From: Candidatus Segetimicrobium genomatis | Lineage (GTDB): Bacteria; Sysuimicrobiota; Sysuimicrobiia; Sysuimicrobiales; Segetimicrobiaceae | Length of the DNA: 8,931 nucleotides | Assembly: GCA_005882445.1 (NCBI GenBank) | Contig: VBAN01000268.1 | Span: 1 to 8,931, forward strand | Reading direction: 5' to 3' | The notes under the pieces: model-generated | Databases searched by the model: none | Told to the model about the DNA's origin: nothing | The model's input: only the letters and a program-made list of their open reading frames with translations | Shown: one piece after another, positions 1 through 6,574 of the stretch | Layout of the letters: every line of letters begins with the position of its first letter | Numbering within the stretch: the stretch's first letter is position 1 | Program-made: the position numbers and the translations under genes

Positions 1-914
1 ATATCTCGGCGAGACTGCTCGCGACGGTCCCGGTCGTCGTTGGCGTCACCTTCGCCGTCTTCGCGATGCTCTTCCTCGTCCCCGGCGATCCGGTCAAGAT
101 GATGCTCAGCGAGTTTCAGACGAACCCCGAGCAGATCGCGAGGATGCGGGCGCAGCTGCACCTCGACGAGCCATTCTACCGTCAGTACGGCCGCTTCGTC
201 TGGGGCGCCGCGCACGGCAACCTCGGTGAATCGATCCGCGACCGGCGTGCCGTGACGGCGGAGATTACCGAGGTCCTACCCGCGACCGTGCAGCTCGCCA
301 CGGGCGCGCTCGCCTTTGCCGCGCTGCTCGGGATCACGCTTGGGATCGTGGCGGCGATCCGCCAGAACTCCTGGTGGGACCTGGGCTCTACGGCGGTGGC
401 GCTCGCCGGCGTCTCCATGCCCTCGTTCTGGCTCGGGCTGCTGCTGATCTTCGTGTTCTCCCTCCACCTGGGATGGCTCCCCGCCGCGGGGGGCGGCGGC
501 GCGGCGCACCTCATCATGCCGGTGGTCGCCCTCGGCCTGGGGGCGGCGGCGATCATCGCGCGCCTCACCCGCTCGAGCATGCTCGAGGTGCTGCGGTTGG
601 AGTACATGACGACCGCCCGCGCGAAGGGGCTGGCCGGGCCGGGCATCGTGCTCCGCCACGGACTTCCGAACGCCCTCATCCCGATCGTGACCATCTTCGG
701 GTTGCAGTTCGGGAGCCTGCTGGCCGGCACGGTAATCATCGAGACCGTCTTCGGCCGGCCCGGGATCGGCCGGCTGCTGGTCAACGCCATCCTGGACAAG
801 GACTTCCCGCTCGTGCAGGGTGTGGTGCTCTTCGTGGCCGTGGGCTACGTGCTGATCAACCTGGCGGTGGACGTGATCTACGCGGCGATCGACCCAAGGA
901 TCCGGTATGGCTGA
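1..914 (+). CDS. DppB-type ABC transporter permease (5' end cut by window edge)
   Basis: Inner-membrane permease of a peptide/nickel/opine-class ABC importer, partner of the DppC-type permease that follows. The frame is open from base 3, before the first ATG at 66, and reads as the first transmembrane segment (RLLATVPVVVGVTFAVF) leading into the family-typical LVPGDPV. The true start therefore lies just outside the window, with only about five codons missing by comparison with the family. Counting from Met66, hydrophobic segments lie near residues 75-97, 108-134, 148-165, 205-225 and 250-274. The cytoplasmic EAA loop that docks on the ATPase is at about 179-203 (EYMTTARAKGLAGPGIVLRH, then GLPN). 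The end IDPRIRYG is also typical. The stop overlaps the next gene's start by 8 bp (ATGGCTGA), implying translational coupling. No DppA, DppD or DppF partner is in the window, and the substrate cannot be told from a permease. Confidence 0.95.
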   Translation, partial: ISARLLATVPVVVGVTFAVFAMLFLVPGDPVKMMLSEFQTNPEQIARMRAQLHLDEPFYRQYGRFVWGAAHGNLGESIRDRRAVTAEITEVLPATVQLATGALAFAALLGITLGIVAAIRQNSWWDLGSTAVALAGVSMPSFWLGLLLIFVFSLHLGWLPAAGGGGAAHLIMPVVALGLGAAAIIARLTRSSMLEVLRLEYMTTARAKGLAGPGIVLRHGLPNALIPIVTIFGLQFGSLLAGTVIIETVFGRPGIGRLLVNAILDKDFPLVQGVVLFVAVGYVLINLAVDVIYAAIDPRIRYG

Positions 915-1785
915 GGCGGCCGTCCCGCGGGCGGCCCGCGGTGGGCGCGCCCCCTGGGCCCGGGTCGTCCCGCGCGTCCGCAGGCACAAGGGCGCCGTCG
1001 TGGGGACGGGCATCGTGACGGCGCTGGTCCTGGTCGCGTTCGGCCAGAGCGTGCTCGCGCCCCAGAGCCCCACGAAGATCGATATCGCGGCGGCGCTCAG
1101 CGCCCCCGGCCGGACGCACTGGATGGGCACCGACCAGTACGGCCGGGATGTCTACAGCCGGGTCGTCCACGGGTCCAGCATCTCGCTCGTCATCGGCTTC
1201 ATCTCGGTCGGGATCGCCGCGGCGGCCGGGACCACCGTGGGGCTCGTCGCCGGCTACGACGGAGGACGGGTCGACGCGCTCCTGATGCGCGGCATGGACG
1301 TGATGCTGGCCTTCCCCGGCATCCTGCTGGCGCTCGCGATCGTCAGCGTCCTCGGGCCCAGCCTGCGCAACCTGATGATCGCGGTGGGCGTCTCCGGGAT
1401 CCCCTACTATGCCCGTCTCGTCCGAGGATCGGTGCTCGTCGCCAAAGAACAGCTCTACGTCGAGGCCGCCCGGGTAGTCGGCGTCCCGATCCCGGTCATC
1501 CTCATCCGGCACATCCTGCCCAACGTGGTGGCCCCGATCATCGTGGCGGCGACCCTGGGGATGGGGGGAGCGATCCTCGCGGCGGCCGCCCTCTCGTTCA
1601 TCGGCCTGGGGAGCCAACCGCCCACCCCGGAGTGGGGACGGATGCTGAGCGAGGGGCGGGACTACCTGCGGGATGCCTGGTGGATCTCCACGTTTCCCGG
1701 GGCGGCGATCGTGCTCACCGTGCTGGGGGTGAACATGCTGGGGGACGGGCTCCGAGACGTGTTGGACCCCAGGCTGCGCATCTAG
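907..1785 (+). CDS. DppC-type ABC transporter permease
   Basis: Second membrane subunit of the peptide/nickel/opine-class importer, expected to form a heterodimer with the DppB-type protein upstream. The 292-residue length is normal. A basic N-terminus (RRHK near 34-37) precedes the first membrane segment at about 39-60. The diagnostic DppC block HWMGTDQYGRDVYSRVVHG follows at about 76-94. Further membrane segments lie near 97-117, 130-150, 195-230 and 255-275. The EAA loop reads VEAARVVGVPIPVILIRHILPN at about 187-208. The C-terminus NMLGDGLRDVLDPRLR is characteristic. The ATG start overlaps the preceding stop. The frame is intact and codon use matches its neighbours. ATPase subunits and the binding protein must be encoded elsewhere, presumably upstream of the window. 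Confidence 0.96.
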   Translation: MAEAAVPRAARGGRAPWARVVPRVRRHKGAVVGTGIVTALVLVAFGQSVLAPQSPTKIDIAAALSAPGRTHWMGTDQYGRDVYSRVVHGSSISLVIGFISVGIAAAAGTTVGLVAGYDGGRVDALLMRGMDVMLAFPGILLALAIVSVLGPSLRNLMIAVGVSGIPYYARLVRGSVLVAKEQLYVEAARVVGVPIPVILIRHILPNVVAPIIVAATLGMGGAILAAAALSFIGLGSQPPTPEWGRMLSEGRDYLRDAWWISTFPGAAIVLTVLGVNMLGDGLRDVLDPRLRI

Positions 1786-1810
1786 CCATGGAGGCGGGAG
1801 ACAGACTCAC

Positions 1811-1820
1811 GGAGGGAGGA
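1811..1820 (+). promoter_or_regulatory. Strong Shine-Dalgarno in front of ATG 1827
   Basis: The purine-rich stretch GGAGGGAGGA lies 6 bases before an ATG at 1827. That ATG opens a reading frame that stops at 1854 after only nine codons. A ribosome binding site this good in front of such a short frame suggests that ATG 1827 is the original start of the creatininase-family gene, before the tandem duplication at 1834-1855. By contrast, ATG 1865 has no comparable site at the right distance. Confidence 0.6.
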
Positions 1821-1826
1821 CGTCGC

Positions 1827-2599
1827 ATGCGCGAGACCGTCCTGACACCGTCCTGATCGAAGAGATGACCTGGCCCGAGGTGCGGGACGCCGTCGCCCAC
1901 GGCAAGCGGCGCGTCATCGTGATGCTCGGCGCGATGGAGCAGCACGGCCCGCACCTGCCGATCGCCACAGATACCTATCTCGGGTACGCGACCGGGGAGC
2001 GCCTGGCCCGGCGGCTGGGGGATGCCCTGGTCGCTCCGGTCGTGTCCATCGGCTACTCGGTGGGGCACCTGCCGATGGCCGGCACGGTGAGCATCGAGGA
2101 GCCGACCCTGGAGGCCGTCATCGTGGACATTTGTCGATCGCTCGGCCGCCACGGCTTCCACGAGATCATCCTCCTCTGCAGCCACGGAGGAAACTATCGG
2201 GCCCTCCGAAACGTCCTTCCCCGCCTCCGCGAGGAGCACCGGGACATCCGCATCTCGGCGATCACGGACTTCGACGAGTGGCTGGAGCACACCAAGAAGT
2301 TTGCCGGACGCTGGGGATTGGACATGACGCGGCTGGGCGTCCACGCCGCTCAGGGGGAGACATCCCTGATGCTGGCCCACCGGCGGGACCTCGTGCAGAT
2401 GGACAAGGCCTGCGAGGGCTTCATCGGGGACGCATCGATCCGCTGGCGCTCCAAGGTCCCGCCCCCGATGGACACGATGAGCCCGACGGGGATCCTCGGC
2501 GATGCGCGTGGGTCCACCGCGGACATTGGGGAGAAGATGTTCGCGGACCGGATCGAGCAGGTGGCCCGGATGATCGAGCAGGGAACCCTGGCCGGTTGA
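1827..2599 (+). CDS. Creatininase-family metal-dependent amidohydrolase (N-terminus frameshifted)
   Basis: Creatininase-family proteins are cytoplasmic, metal-dependent hydrolases of cyclic or linear amides; members include creatininase, MftE and FAPy deformylase. The uninterrupted frame runs from ATG 1865 and gives 244 residues. Repairing the upstream 11-bp duplication would add 13 residues from ATG 1827, for 257, near the family norm. Numbered from Met1865, the signature GAMEQHGPHLP (22-32) with D36 (ATDT) supplies the likely metal ligands E25, H27 and D36. GYSVGHLPMAGTVS (63-76), SHGGN (106-110) and HAAQGETS (160-167) match the later family blocks. The usual NGHGGN is CSHGGN here. The gene lies 41 bp after the permease pair and is probably in the same operon, suggesting that it hydrolyses an imported amide. 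The substrate is unknown. If the duplication is real, translation would need to start at 1865 or at a weak CTG at 1853. Confidence 0.88.
1834..1855 (+). repeat. 11-bp tandem duplication that breaks the creatininase gene start
   Basis: Bases 1834-1844 (AGACCGTCCTG) are followed directly by 1845-1855 (ACACCGTCCTG), two copies with 10 of 11 bases identical. With one copy removed, ATG 1827 reads MRETVLIEEMTWPEV straight into the creatininase-family frame. That is the kind of N-terminus these proteins carry. With both copies present the frame hits TGA at 1854. The arrangement is directly visible. Whether it is a real mutation or an assembly error is not. Confidence 0.75.
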
Positions 2600-2613
2600 G
2601 AGGAGCGAGCGCG

Positions 2614-3421
2614 GTGGAGATGGTCGTCGGATTCGTCGGCCTCGGGGCCATGGGCAGCGAAATGGTCAGGCGGCTGCTCGCGGCCGGGCGCAAGATCGCC
2701 GGCTACAACCGGACGCGGTCGAAGGCGCAGCCTTTGCTCGACGCCGGGGCTGCACGCGGTCACGGAGGGGCCCGACGGGATCCTGGCCGGGCTCGGGCCG
2801 GGGAAGATCTACATCGACACGAGCACGGTCAGCCCGGCGGCGAGCCGGGCCCTGGCGGCTCGGGTGGCCGAGCGCGGCGCGCGGATGCTCGACGCCCCGG
2901 TGTCGGGGAGCACGGTCACGGTGAGAGAGGGCAGGCTGTCGTTCATGGTCGGCGGGGAGAAGACGGCCTGCGATGCGGTGACCCCGATCCTGCTCGACAT
3001 CGGCGCGCGGGTGACCTACGTGGGCGGCCACGGCCAGGGCGCCTTGATGAAGATCGCCACCAACCTGAACCTGGGCGCTCAGATGCTCGCCTTCAGCGAA
3101 GGGATGTTGCTGGCCGAGAAGGGCGGCATCCCGCGTGAGCTCGCGGCGGAGGTCCTGCTGAACAGCGCGATCGCCTCGCCCATGCTCCGCTACCGGGGGC
3201 CGTTCGTGCTGCGCGATCCCGAGGAAGTCCTCTTCACGGTGAACATGATGCAGAAAGACATGCTGCTGGCGCTGGAGATGGGGCGGCACCTCGACGTCCC
3301 CCTGCCCACGACCGCCGTCGCCAACGAGTTTCTGACGGCCGCGCGGGCCATTGGGCTGGAGGACAAGGACTTTGCCGCGATGTACGAGGCGCTGGCCCGG
3401 TTGAGCGGCCTCGCGCGCTGA
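2614..3421 (+). pseudogene. 3-hydroxyisobutyrate dehydrogenase-family NAD(P) oxidoreductase, internally deleted and frameshifted
   Basis: Beta-hydroxyacid dehydrogenases oxidise 3-hydroxyacids, or reduce the semialdehydes, with NAD(P). GTG 2614 sits 8 bases after GAGAGGAG, which overlaps the creatininase stop; ATG 2620 is the alternative start. The first frame gives the Rossmann GLGAMG (residues 9-14) and GYNRTRSKA (30-38). An Asn-Arg-Thr there usually goes with NADP(H) preference. Around 2748-2750 the frame jumps from LLDAGA to LHAVTEGPDGILAGLGPGK in the next frame. About 25 residues normally found between these blocks, including the strand with ITMLP-like residues, are absent. A deletion near 77 bp (length 3n+2) would explain both the loss and the shift. 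The second frame continues intact to 3421 with DAPVSGS, the catalytic Lys codon at 3050 (GALMKIATN) and the QKDMLLAL helix. A C-terminal fragment could start at GTG 2864. As written, no functional cofactor domain is made. Confidence 0.85.
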
Positions 3422-3427
3422 ACCCGT

Positions 3428-3444
3428 CGATACATTCGAACCTA
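3428..3444 (+). repeat. 17-bp direct repeat, copy 1 (downstream side of nitronate monooxygenase gene)
   Basis: CGATACATTCGAACCTA lies in the 30-bp gap between two convergent genes. It matches the copy at 4461-4477 at 15 of 17 positions, including an exact ATTCGAACCTA core. It is AT-richer than its surroundings. Function unknown; see the paired entry. Confidence 0.4.
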
Positions 3445-3451
3445 AGACGCT

Positions 3452-4444
3452 CTACCGTGTTGGGGTCGCGGGTTCTCCCAGCCAGGTCTGAAGTAACTGT
3501 TCGGCCCTCTCGGCCAGCTCGCGCACTACCTCGGCGGCGGGCGTGACCTCGCGGACCCATCCGACCGACTGCCCCGCGTAGAGCGCCATCGCCTCGATGG
3601 TCCCCCGGGTGGTGCGATCGGGGCGAAAGCCCGCGAACTTCAGAATGGATCTCGTGGTGCCGTCCACCAGCTGCAGTTCGCCCGCGGTCTCGGTGTCGAG
3701 CCGCCGGGCCGCCTCCACCGCGGAGGCAAGAACGCCGTGCGTGGATGGACAGAGCGGGCAATCCACCGAGTGGAGCGTGCTTCGGATGCTATCCTCAGAC
3801 CGGGCCGCGATCAGCGCCGCGATGTACGACGGGTGCGCCGCCGATTCGCTGGTCGCGATGAACCGGGTCCCCACCCGCGCGCCGGCCGCGCCCGCGGCCA
3901 GCACGGCGGCCAGGGAGCGGCCGCTGCCGATGCCGCCGGCCGCCAGGACGGGGATGTCGACCGCGTCGAGGACTTCGCTGAGCAGGGCCAGGACGCCGAT
4001 CTTCCCGCGGATGTGGCCTCCGGCCTCGATCCCCTGCGCGATAATGAAATCGCACCCCGCGTCGCGGGCGGCGAGGGCCTCACGCAGCGATCCCACCTGC
4101 CACGAGGCGAGCGCCCCGGCGGAGTGCACGAGGTCGACGAGCGTTCGGTCGGGCTCCCCCCAGAAGAAATCGCAGACCTTGGCCCTTCCGGCCGCCAGCC
4201 TGACGCAGTCCCGGTCGAGGAGCGGGATCAGGAAATTGACGCCAAACGGGAGTGCGGTGCGTTCCCGGATCGCCTTCAGCTTCGCCTCGAGGGCCGACGC
4301 CCCGGCGCCGGTATCCGTCACCATCCCCAGCCCGCCGGCCTCCGAGACCGCGGCGGCAAGCTCCGCGGTCAGCACCCGCCCCATGCCGGCGAGTTGGATC
4401 GGCGCGGAGCAACCAACAAGGCGCGTGAACCTCGTGGACAGCAT
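3452..4444 (-). CDS. Nitronate monooxygenase-family (NPD-like) FMN protein
   Basis: A 330-residue TIM-barrel flavoprotein of the nitronate monooxygenase / 2-nitropropane dioxygenase family. Members bind FMN and oxidise alkyl nitronates (class enzymes) or act as uncharacterised oxidoreductases or enoyl reductases. Motifs in order are PIQLAGMG (15-22), GGLGMV (37-42), PFGVN (66-70), AQGIEAGGH (136-144, with H144 at the position of the catalytic His), and the phosphate-binding pair PVLAAGGIGSGRS (165-177) and GARVGTRFIAT (188-198). The C-terminal helical part ends in a charged tail. The ATG follows a purine-rich AGAGGGGGGA. It is convergent with the dehydrogenase remnant, with a 30-bp gap. It lies 93 bp downstream of the beta-propeller gene on the same strand, so co-transcription is possible but not certain. 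The first motif has LAGMG where class I enzymes have QAPMAGG-like residues, so true nitronate activity is unproven. Confidence 0.92.
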   Translation of the reverse strand: MLSTRFTRLVGCSAPIQLAGMGRVLTAELAAAVSEAGGLGMVTDTGAGASALEAKLKAIRERTALPFGVNFLIPLLDRDCVRLAAGRAKVCDFFWGEPDRTLVDLVHSAGALASWQVGSLREALAARDAGCDFIIAQGIEAGGHIRGKIGVLALLSEVLDAVDIPVLAAGGIGSGRSLAAVLAAGAAGARVGTRFIATSESAAHPSYIAALIAARSEDSIRSTLHSVDCPLCPSTHGVLASAVEAARRLDTETAGELQLVDGTTRSILKFAGFRPDRTTRGTIEAMALYAGQSVGWVREVTPAAEVVRELAERAEQLLQTWLGEPATPTR

Positions 4445-4537
4445 TGGAGTCCCCCCTCTCCGATCGATTCGAACCTATCTGGCCCGCCCGAGTGTCCGGC
4501 CGGGCCGGCACTGCGCGTCCCGCCGCCGCGTGAAGCC
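4445..4537. other. Short intergenic spacer between beta-propeller and nitronate monooxygenase genes
   Basis: The 93-bp spacer holds the second 17-bp repeat, a ribosome binding site for the minus-strand gene (AGAGGGGGGA on that strand), and a GC-rich inverted repeat GGCCCG (4481-4486) / CGGGCC (4501-4506) with a 14-base loop. No T-tract follows on either strand, so the hairpin is not a convincing intrinsic terminator. No promoter can be called. Confidence 0.4.
4461..4477 (+). repeat. 17-bp direct repeat, copy 2 (upstream side of nitronate monooxygenase gene)
   Basis: CGATCGATTCGAACCTA lies 16 bases before the minus-strand start codon of the nitronate monooxygenase-family gene. It has the same orientation as copy 1 beyond that gene's stop. 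Read on the minus strand it is TAGGTTCGAATCGATCG, with a TTCGAA palindrome. It could be an operator, the scar of an insertion, or chance. Confidence 0.4.
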
Positions 4538-5601
4538 CTACTTCGGGATCGCAGTCAGCCAGAACGCCATCAACCCGGCGCTGTTCGGCCGCTGGTCGAT
4601 CGTATAGATCACGTGGTTGGTCTCGTCGAAGCCCAGGGCGTGGCTGCCCACCGCCGTCGGGATGTTGGCGATCCAGTGGACGGGCGAGCCGCCGAAGATC
4701 GCCAGCACCGCCCCCGGCGGAAAGTTGGAAGCGGCGAAGAGGTACAGGTCCTCCTTCGGATAGTAGAACGCCATGTCGCCGGCGCCGGCCTGGCTGAAGG
4801 TCGTGATCACCCCGTGCGCCTTCAAGTCCCAGAGGACGGCCATGGGCTTCTCTTTGTTGGAGCACCCCAGCAGCGCCTGGTTCGTCGCCGGGTTGATCGC
4901 CAGGCCGTTCGGGTTGCAACCAGGACGTCACTCCTCGGATCGAACTGGAAGACCGCGTTCTGATCAGAGCTGGTCAGGTACATCATCCCGTCGCCGGGGT
5001 TGTAGCGGGGCTGCTCCAGCCCCTCTCCCATGTCCGTGAGCTTCTTGATGATCGTGTTGTGGACGGCATCGACCACGGACACGATCCCGTCGTCGCTGTT
5101 GGCCGCGTAGAGCTTCTTCTCCCGGGGGTCGTAGTCCATCTCATCCGCCCGCTTCTTGCCGCCGGTGTTGAGCTTCGCGATCACGGTGTTGCGCGTGGGA
5201 GAAGCGGGGTCGATATCGATGATGGCCACGCTGCTGTCGTTGGTCCCGGCGAACACCTTGTTCACGTTCTTCGCGATCGAGACGCCATTCGCGGGCCCCG
5301 TCGGCACGGTCTGGAGGTACCTGGCGCTGGGGGTCGAGACGTCGAAGATGTCCACGCCCTGGGTGATCCGGTCACCGACGTACATGAGGTGGGCCGCCTG
5401 ATCGATGTCGATGATGTCGAAGGAACCGGTCTTCCCCTTGATCGGCGGAATCTCCACGTTCGGCAAGGGCAGCGCAACATCGGTCGCGATCACCGGCAGG
5501 GTGATCACGAGCAGCGCGGCGCCCCACGCCAGCGCAGACAAGAAGGACCTTGCGCGGCGGCCACGCGGGCCGCGAGGCCCGACCGCACGAACCGTTCCCA
5601 T
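4538..5601 (-). pseudogene. YncE-like secreted beta-propeller protein, frameshifted
   Basis: YncE-family proteins are extracytoplasmic beta-propellers whose repeats follow a pattern like VYVGN..D..V.VID. ATG 5601 is preferred because a G-run lies 5 bases before it and a signal sequence follows at once: Arg-rich to about residue 18, then hydrophobic SALAWGAALLVITLPVIA. Blades are visible at SFDIIDIDQAAHLMYVGDR (60-78), NKVFAGTNDSSVAIIDID (114-131), KKLYAANSDDGIVSVVDA (162-179) and GMMYLTSSDQNAVFQFDPRSDVLV (205-228). At 4916-4920 the blade pattern leaves this frame and resumes in another as CNPNGLAINPATNQALLGC, continuing through PMAVLWDLKAHGVITTF to AFWLTAIPK and the stop at 4538. Blade spacing suggests that about 7-9 residues are also missing, by a deletion of length 3n+1. 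Left unrepaired, the first frame runs out of homology and stops at 4822. Ligand and role are unknown. It is divergent from the second importer operon. Confidence 0.82.
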
Positions 5602-5734
5602 AGGGACCCCCCCTACCCGACGATCAAATGGCGGATCACGAGGTCTCCGCATCCTCGCGTTCGCGGGGCCGCGCGGGGGCTCCTGCCGCAGGCACAGGGG
5701 ATCGCTTTAGGGTGGGCGAACTGCACCTCGTCGC
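5602..5734. promoter_or_regulatory. Divergent intergenic region with possible leader hairpins
   Basis: This 133-bp gap separates divergently transcribed genes, so promoters for both directions must lie in it or overlap its edges. I see no clear -35/-10 pair on either strand. Two small inverted repeats are visible: CCTCGC (5653-5658) with GCGGGG (5663-5668) around a GTTC loop, using one G-T pair, and CCTG (5682-5685) with CAGG (5689-5692). Both could form in the transcript leader of the importer operon. The region's base composition makes short GC stems common, so function is unproven. Confidence 0.35.
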
Positions 5735-6574
5735 ATGAGCCAGCACAACGTCGGCGGTGATCCTGTCGCCACGGTCCCCCGCAGCGCCGGGCGGAAGAGC
5801 CCCCGCATCGTCGTGGACCGGGTGGGCAAGAGTTTCCGGCGGGGCGCGGTGGCGGCCCTCCAGGAGTGCAGCCTGGAGATCCAGCCGAGCGAGGTCCTGT
5901 GCGTCATCGGGCCGAGCGGCTGCGGGAAAACAACGCTGCTCAGGATCATCGACGGGCTGATCCGGGCGGACACCGGCCGGGTGCTCGCCGACGGCGAGGA
6001 GATCACCCGTCCCCGGCGGGACCTCGCCATGGTCTTCCAGCACTTCGGCCTGTTCCCCTGGAAGACGGTGTCCGGCAACGTCGCGTACGGGCTGCGCGTG
6101 CAGGGCCGCCCCGACCAGGAGGTCCGCGCGACCGTCCGGCATTACCTCGAGATGGTCGGCCTTCAGGGCTTCGAGGGACACTATCCGTACCAGCTCTCCG
6201 GGGGGATGCAGCAGCGCGTCGGGCTGGCGCGGGCCTTTGCGGTGGACCCCAGCGTGCTCCTCATGGACGAGCCGTTCGGCTCGCTCGATGCGCAGACGCG
6301 CGAAGTGATGCAGGGGGAACTCCTCCGCCTCTGGCGGATCCAGCGGAAGACGCTGGTGTTCGTTACCCACAGCATCGACGAGGCGATCATCCTGGGAGAC
6401 CGGGTCGCCCTGATGACGCACCGGCCCGGCCGCATCAAAGAGCTCATCGATGTGGGCATCCCGAGACCGCGCGATCCCGAGGCGGTGCGCGGGTCTCCCC
6501 GGTACGCGACCCTTCGCCGCTACATCTGGAACGAGTTGAAGCCGGAAGTGGCCGGGAGCGGGGACGCGCCGTGA
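5735..6574 (+). CDS. SsuB/TauB-type ABC transporter ATP-binding protein
   Basis: Cytoplasmic ATPase of a nitrate/sulfonate/taurine-class importer, 279 residues with every nucleotide-binding motif intact. These are Walker A GPSGCGKTT (59-67), Q-loop VFQHFGLFPWKTV (100-112), signature LSGGMQQR (154-161), Walker B VLLMDEP (174-180), D-loop SLD (183-185) and switch His212 (VTHSIDEA). The FGLFPWKTV wording after the Q-loop is characteristic of this class, as is the C-terminal RPGRIKELIDVGIPRPRDPE. An in-frame TAG at 5708, with no start codon between it and 5735, makes this ATG the earliest possible start. No strong Shine-Dalgarno precedes it, and the first 23 residues form a polar extension before the fold, so a slightly later start is conceivable. 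The stop overlaps the permease's GTG start (GTGA). Confidence 0.96.
   Translation: MSQHNVGGDPVATVPRSAGRKSPRIVVDRVGKSFRRGAVAALQECSLEIQPSEVLCVIGPSGCGKTTLLRIIDGLIRADTGRVLADGEEITRPRRDLAMVFQHFGLFPWKTVSGNVAYGLRVQGRPDQEVRATVRHYLEMVGLQGFEGHYPYQLSGGMQQRVGLARAFAVDPSVLLMDEPFGSLDAQTREVMQGELLRLWRIQRKTLVFVTHSIDEAIILGDRVALMTHRPGRIKELIDVGIPRPRDPEAVRGSPRYATLRRYIWNELKPEVAGSGDAP

Noticed and set aside
276..1130. 284-codon minus-strand open frame opposite the two peptide-class permeases
   Set aside because: It is a low-complexity His/Arg/Asp/Glu-rich translation antisense to well-defined membrane proteins.
1788..1826. ATG 1788 as the start of the creatininase-family gene
   Set aside because: It is in frame with ATG 1827, but the strong Shine-Dalgarno lies between the two, and residues encoded before 1827 (MEAGDRLTEGGRR) do not look like a family N-terminus.
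1834..1870. Programmed frameshifting to express the creatininase gene
   Set aside because: There is no slippery heptamer or following pseudoknot-like structure. A simple 11-bp duplication accounts for the frame change.
3425..3460. tRNA-like T-arm and D-arm wording on the minus strand (GGTTCGAAT, GGTAGAGC)
   Set aside because: No acceptor stem, anticodon arm or correct order of arms can be drawn, and part of the segment is the coding end of the nitronate monooxygenase-family gene.
4481..4506. GC-rich inverted repeat as an intrinsic terminator
   Set aside because: The stem is only six base pairs around a 14-base loop and no T-tract follows on either strand.
3737..4963. 408-codon plus-strand open frame opposite the nitronate monooxygenase and propeller genes
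   Set aside because: Its translation is Arg/Gly/Pro/Asp-rich with no domain pattern, and it lies antisense to two genes with clear family motifs. Long shadow frames are expected in GC-rich coding DNA.
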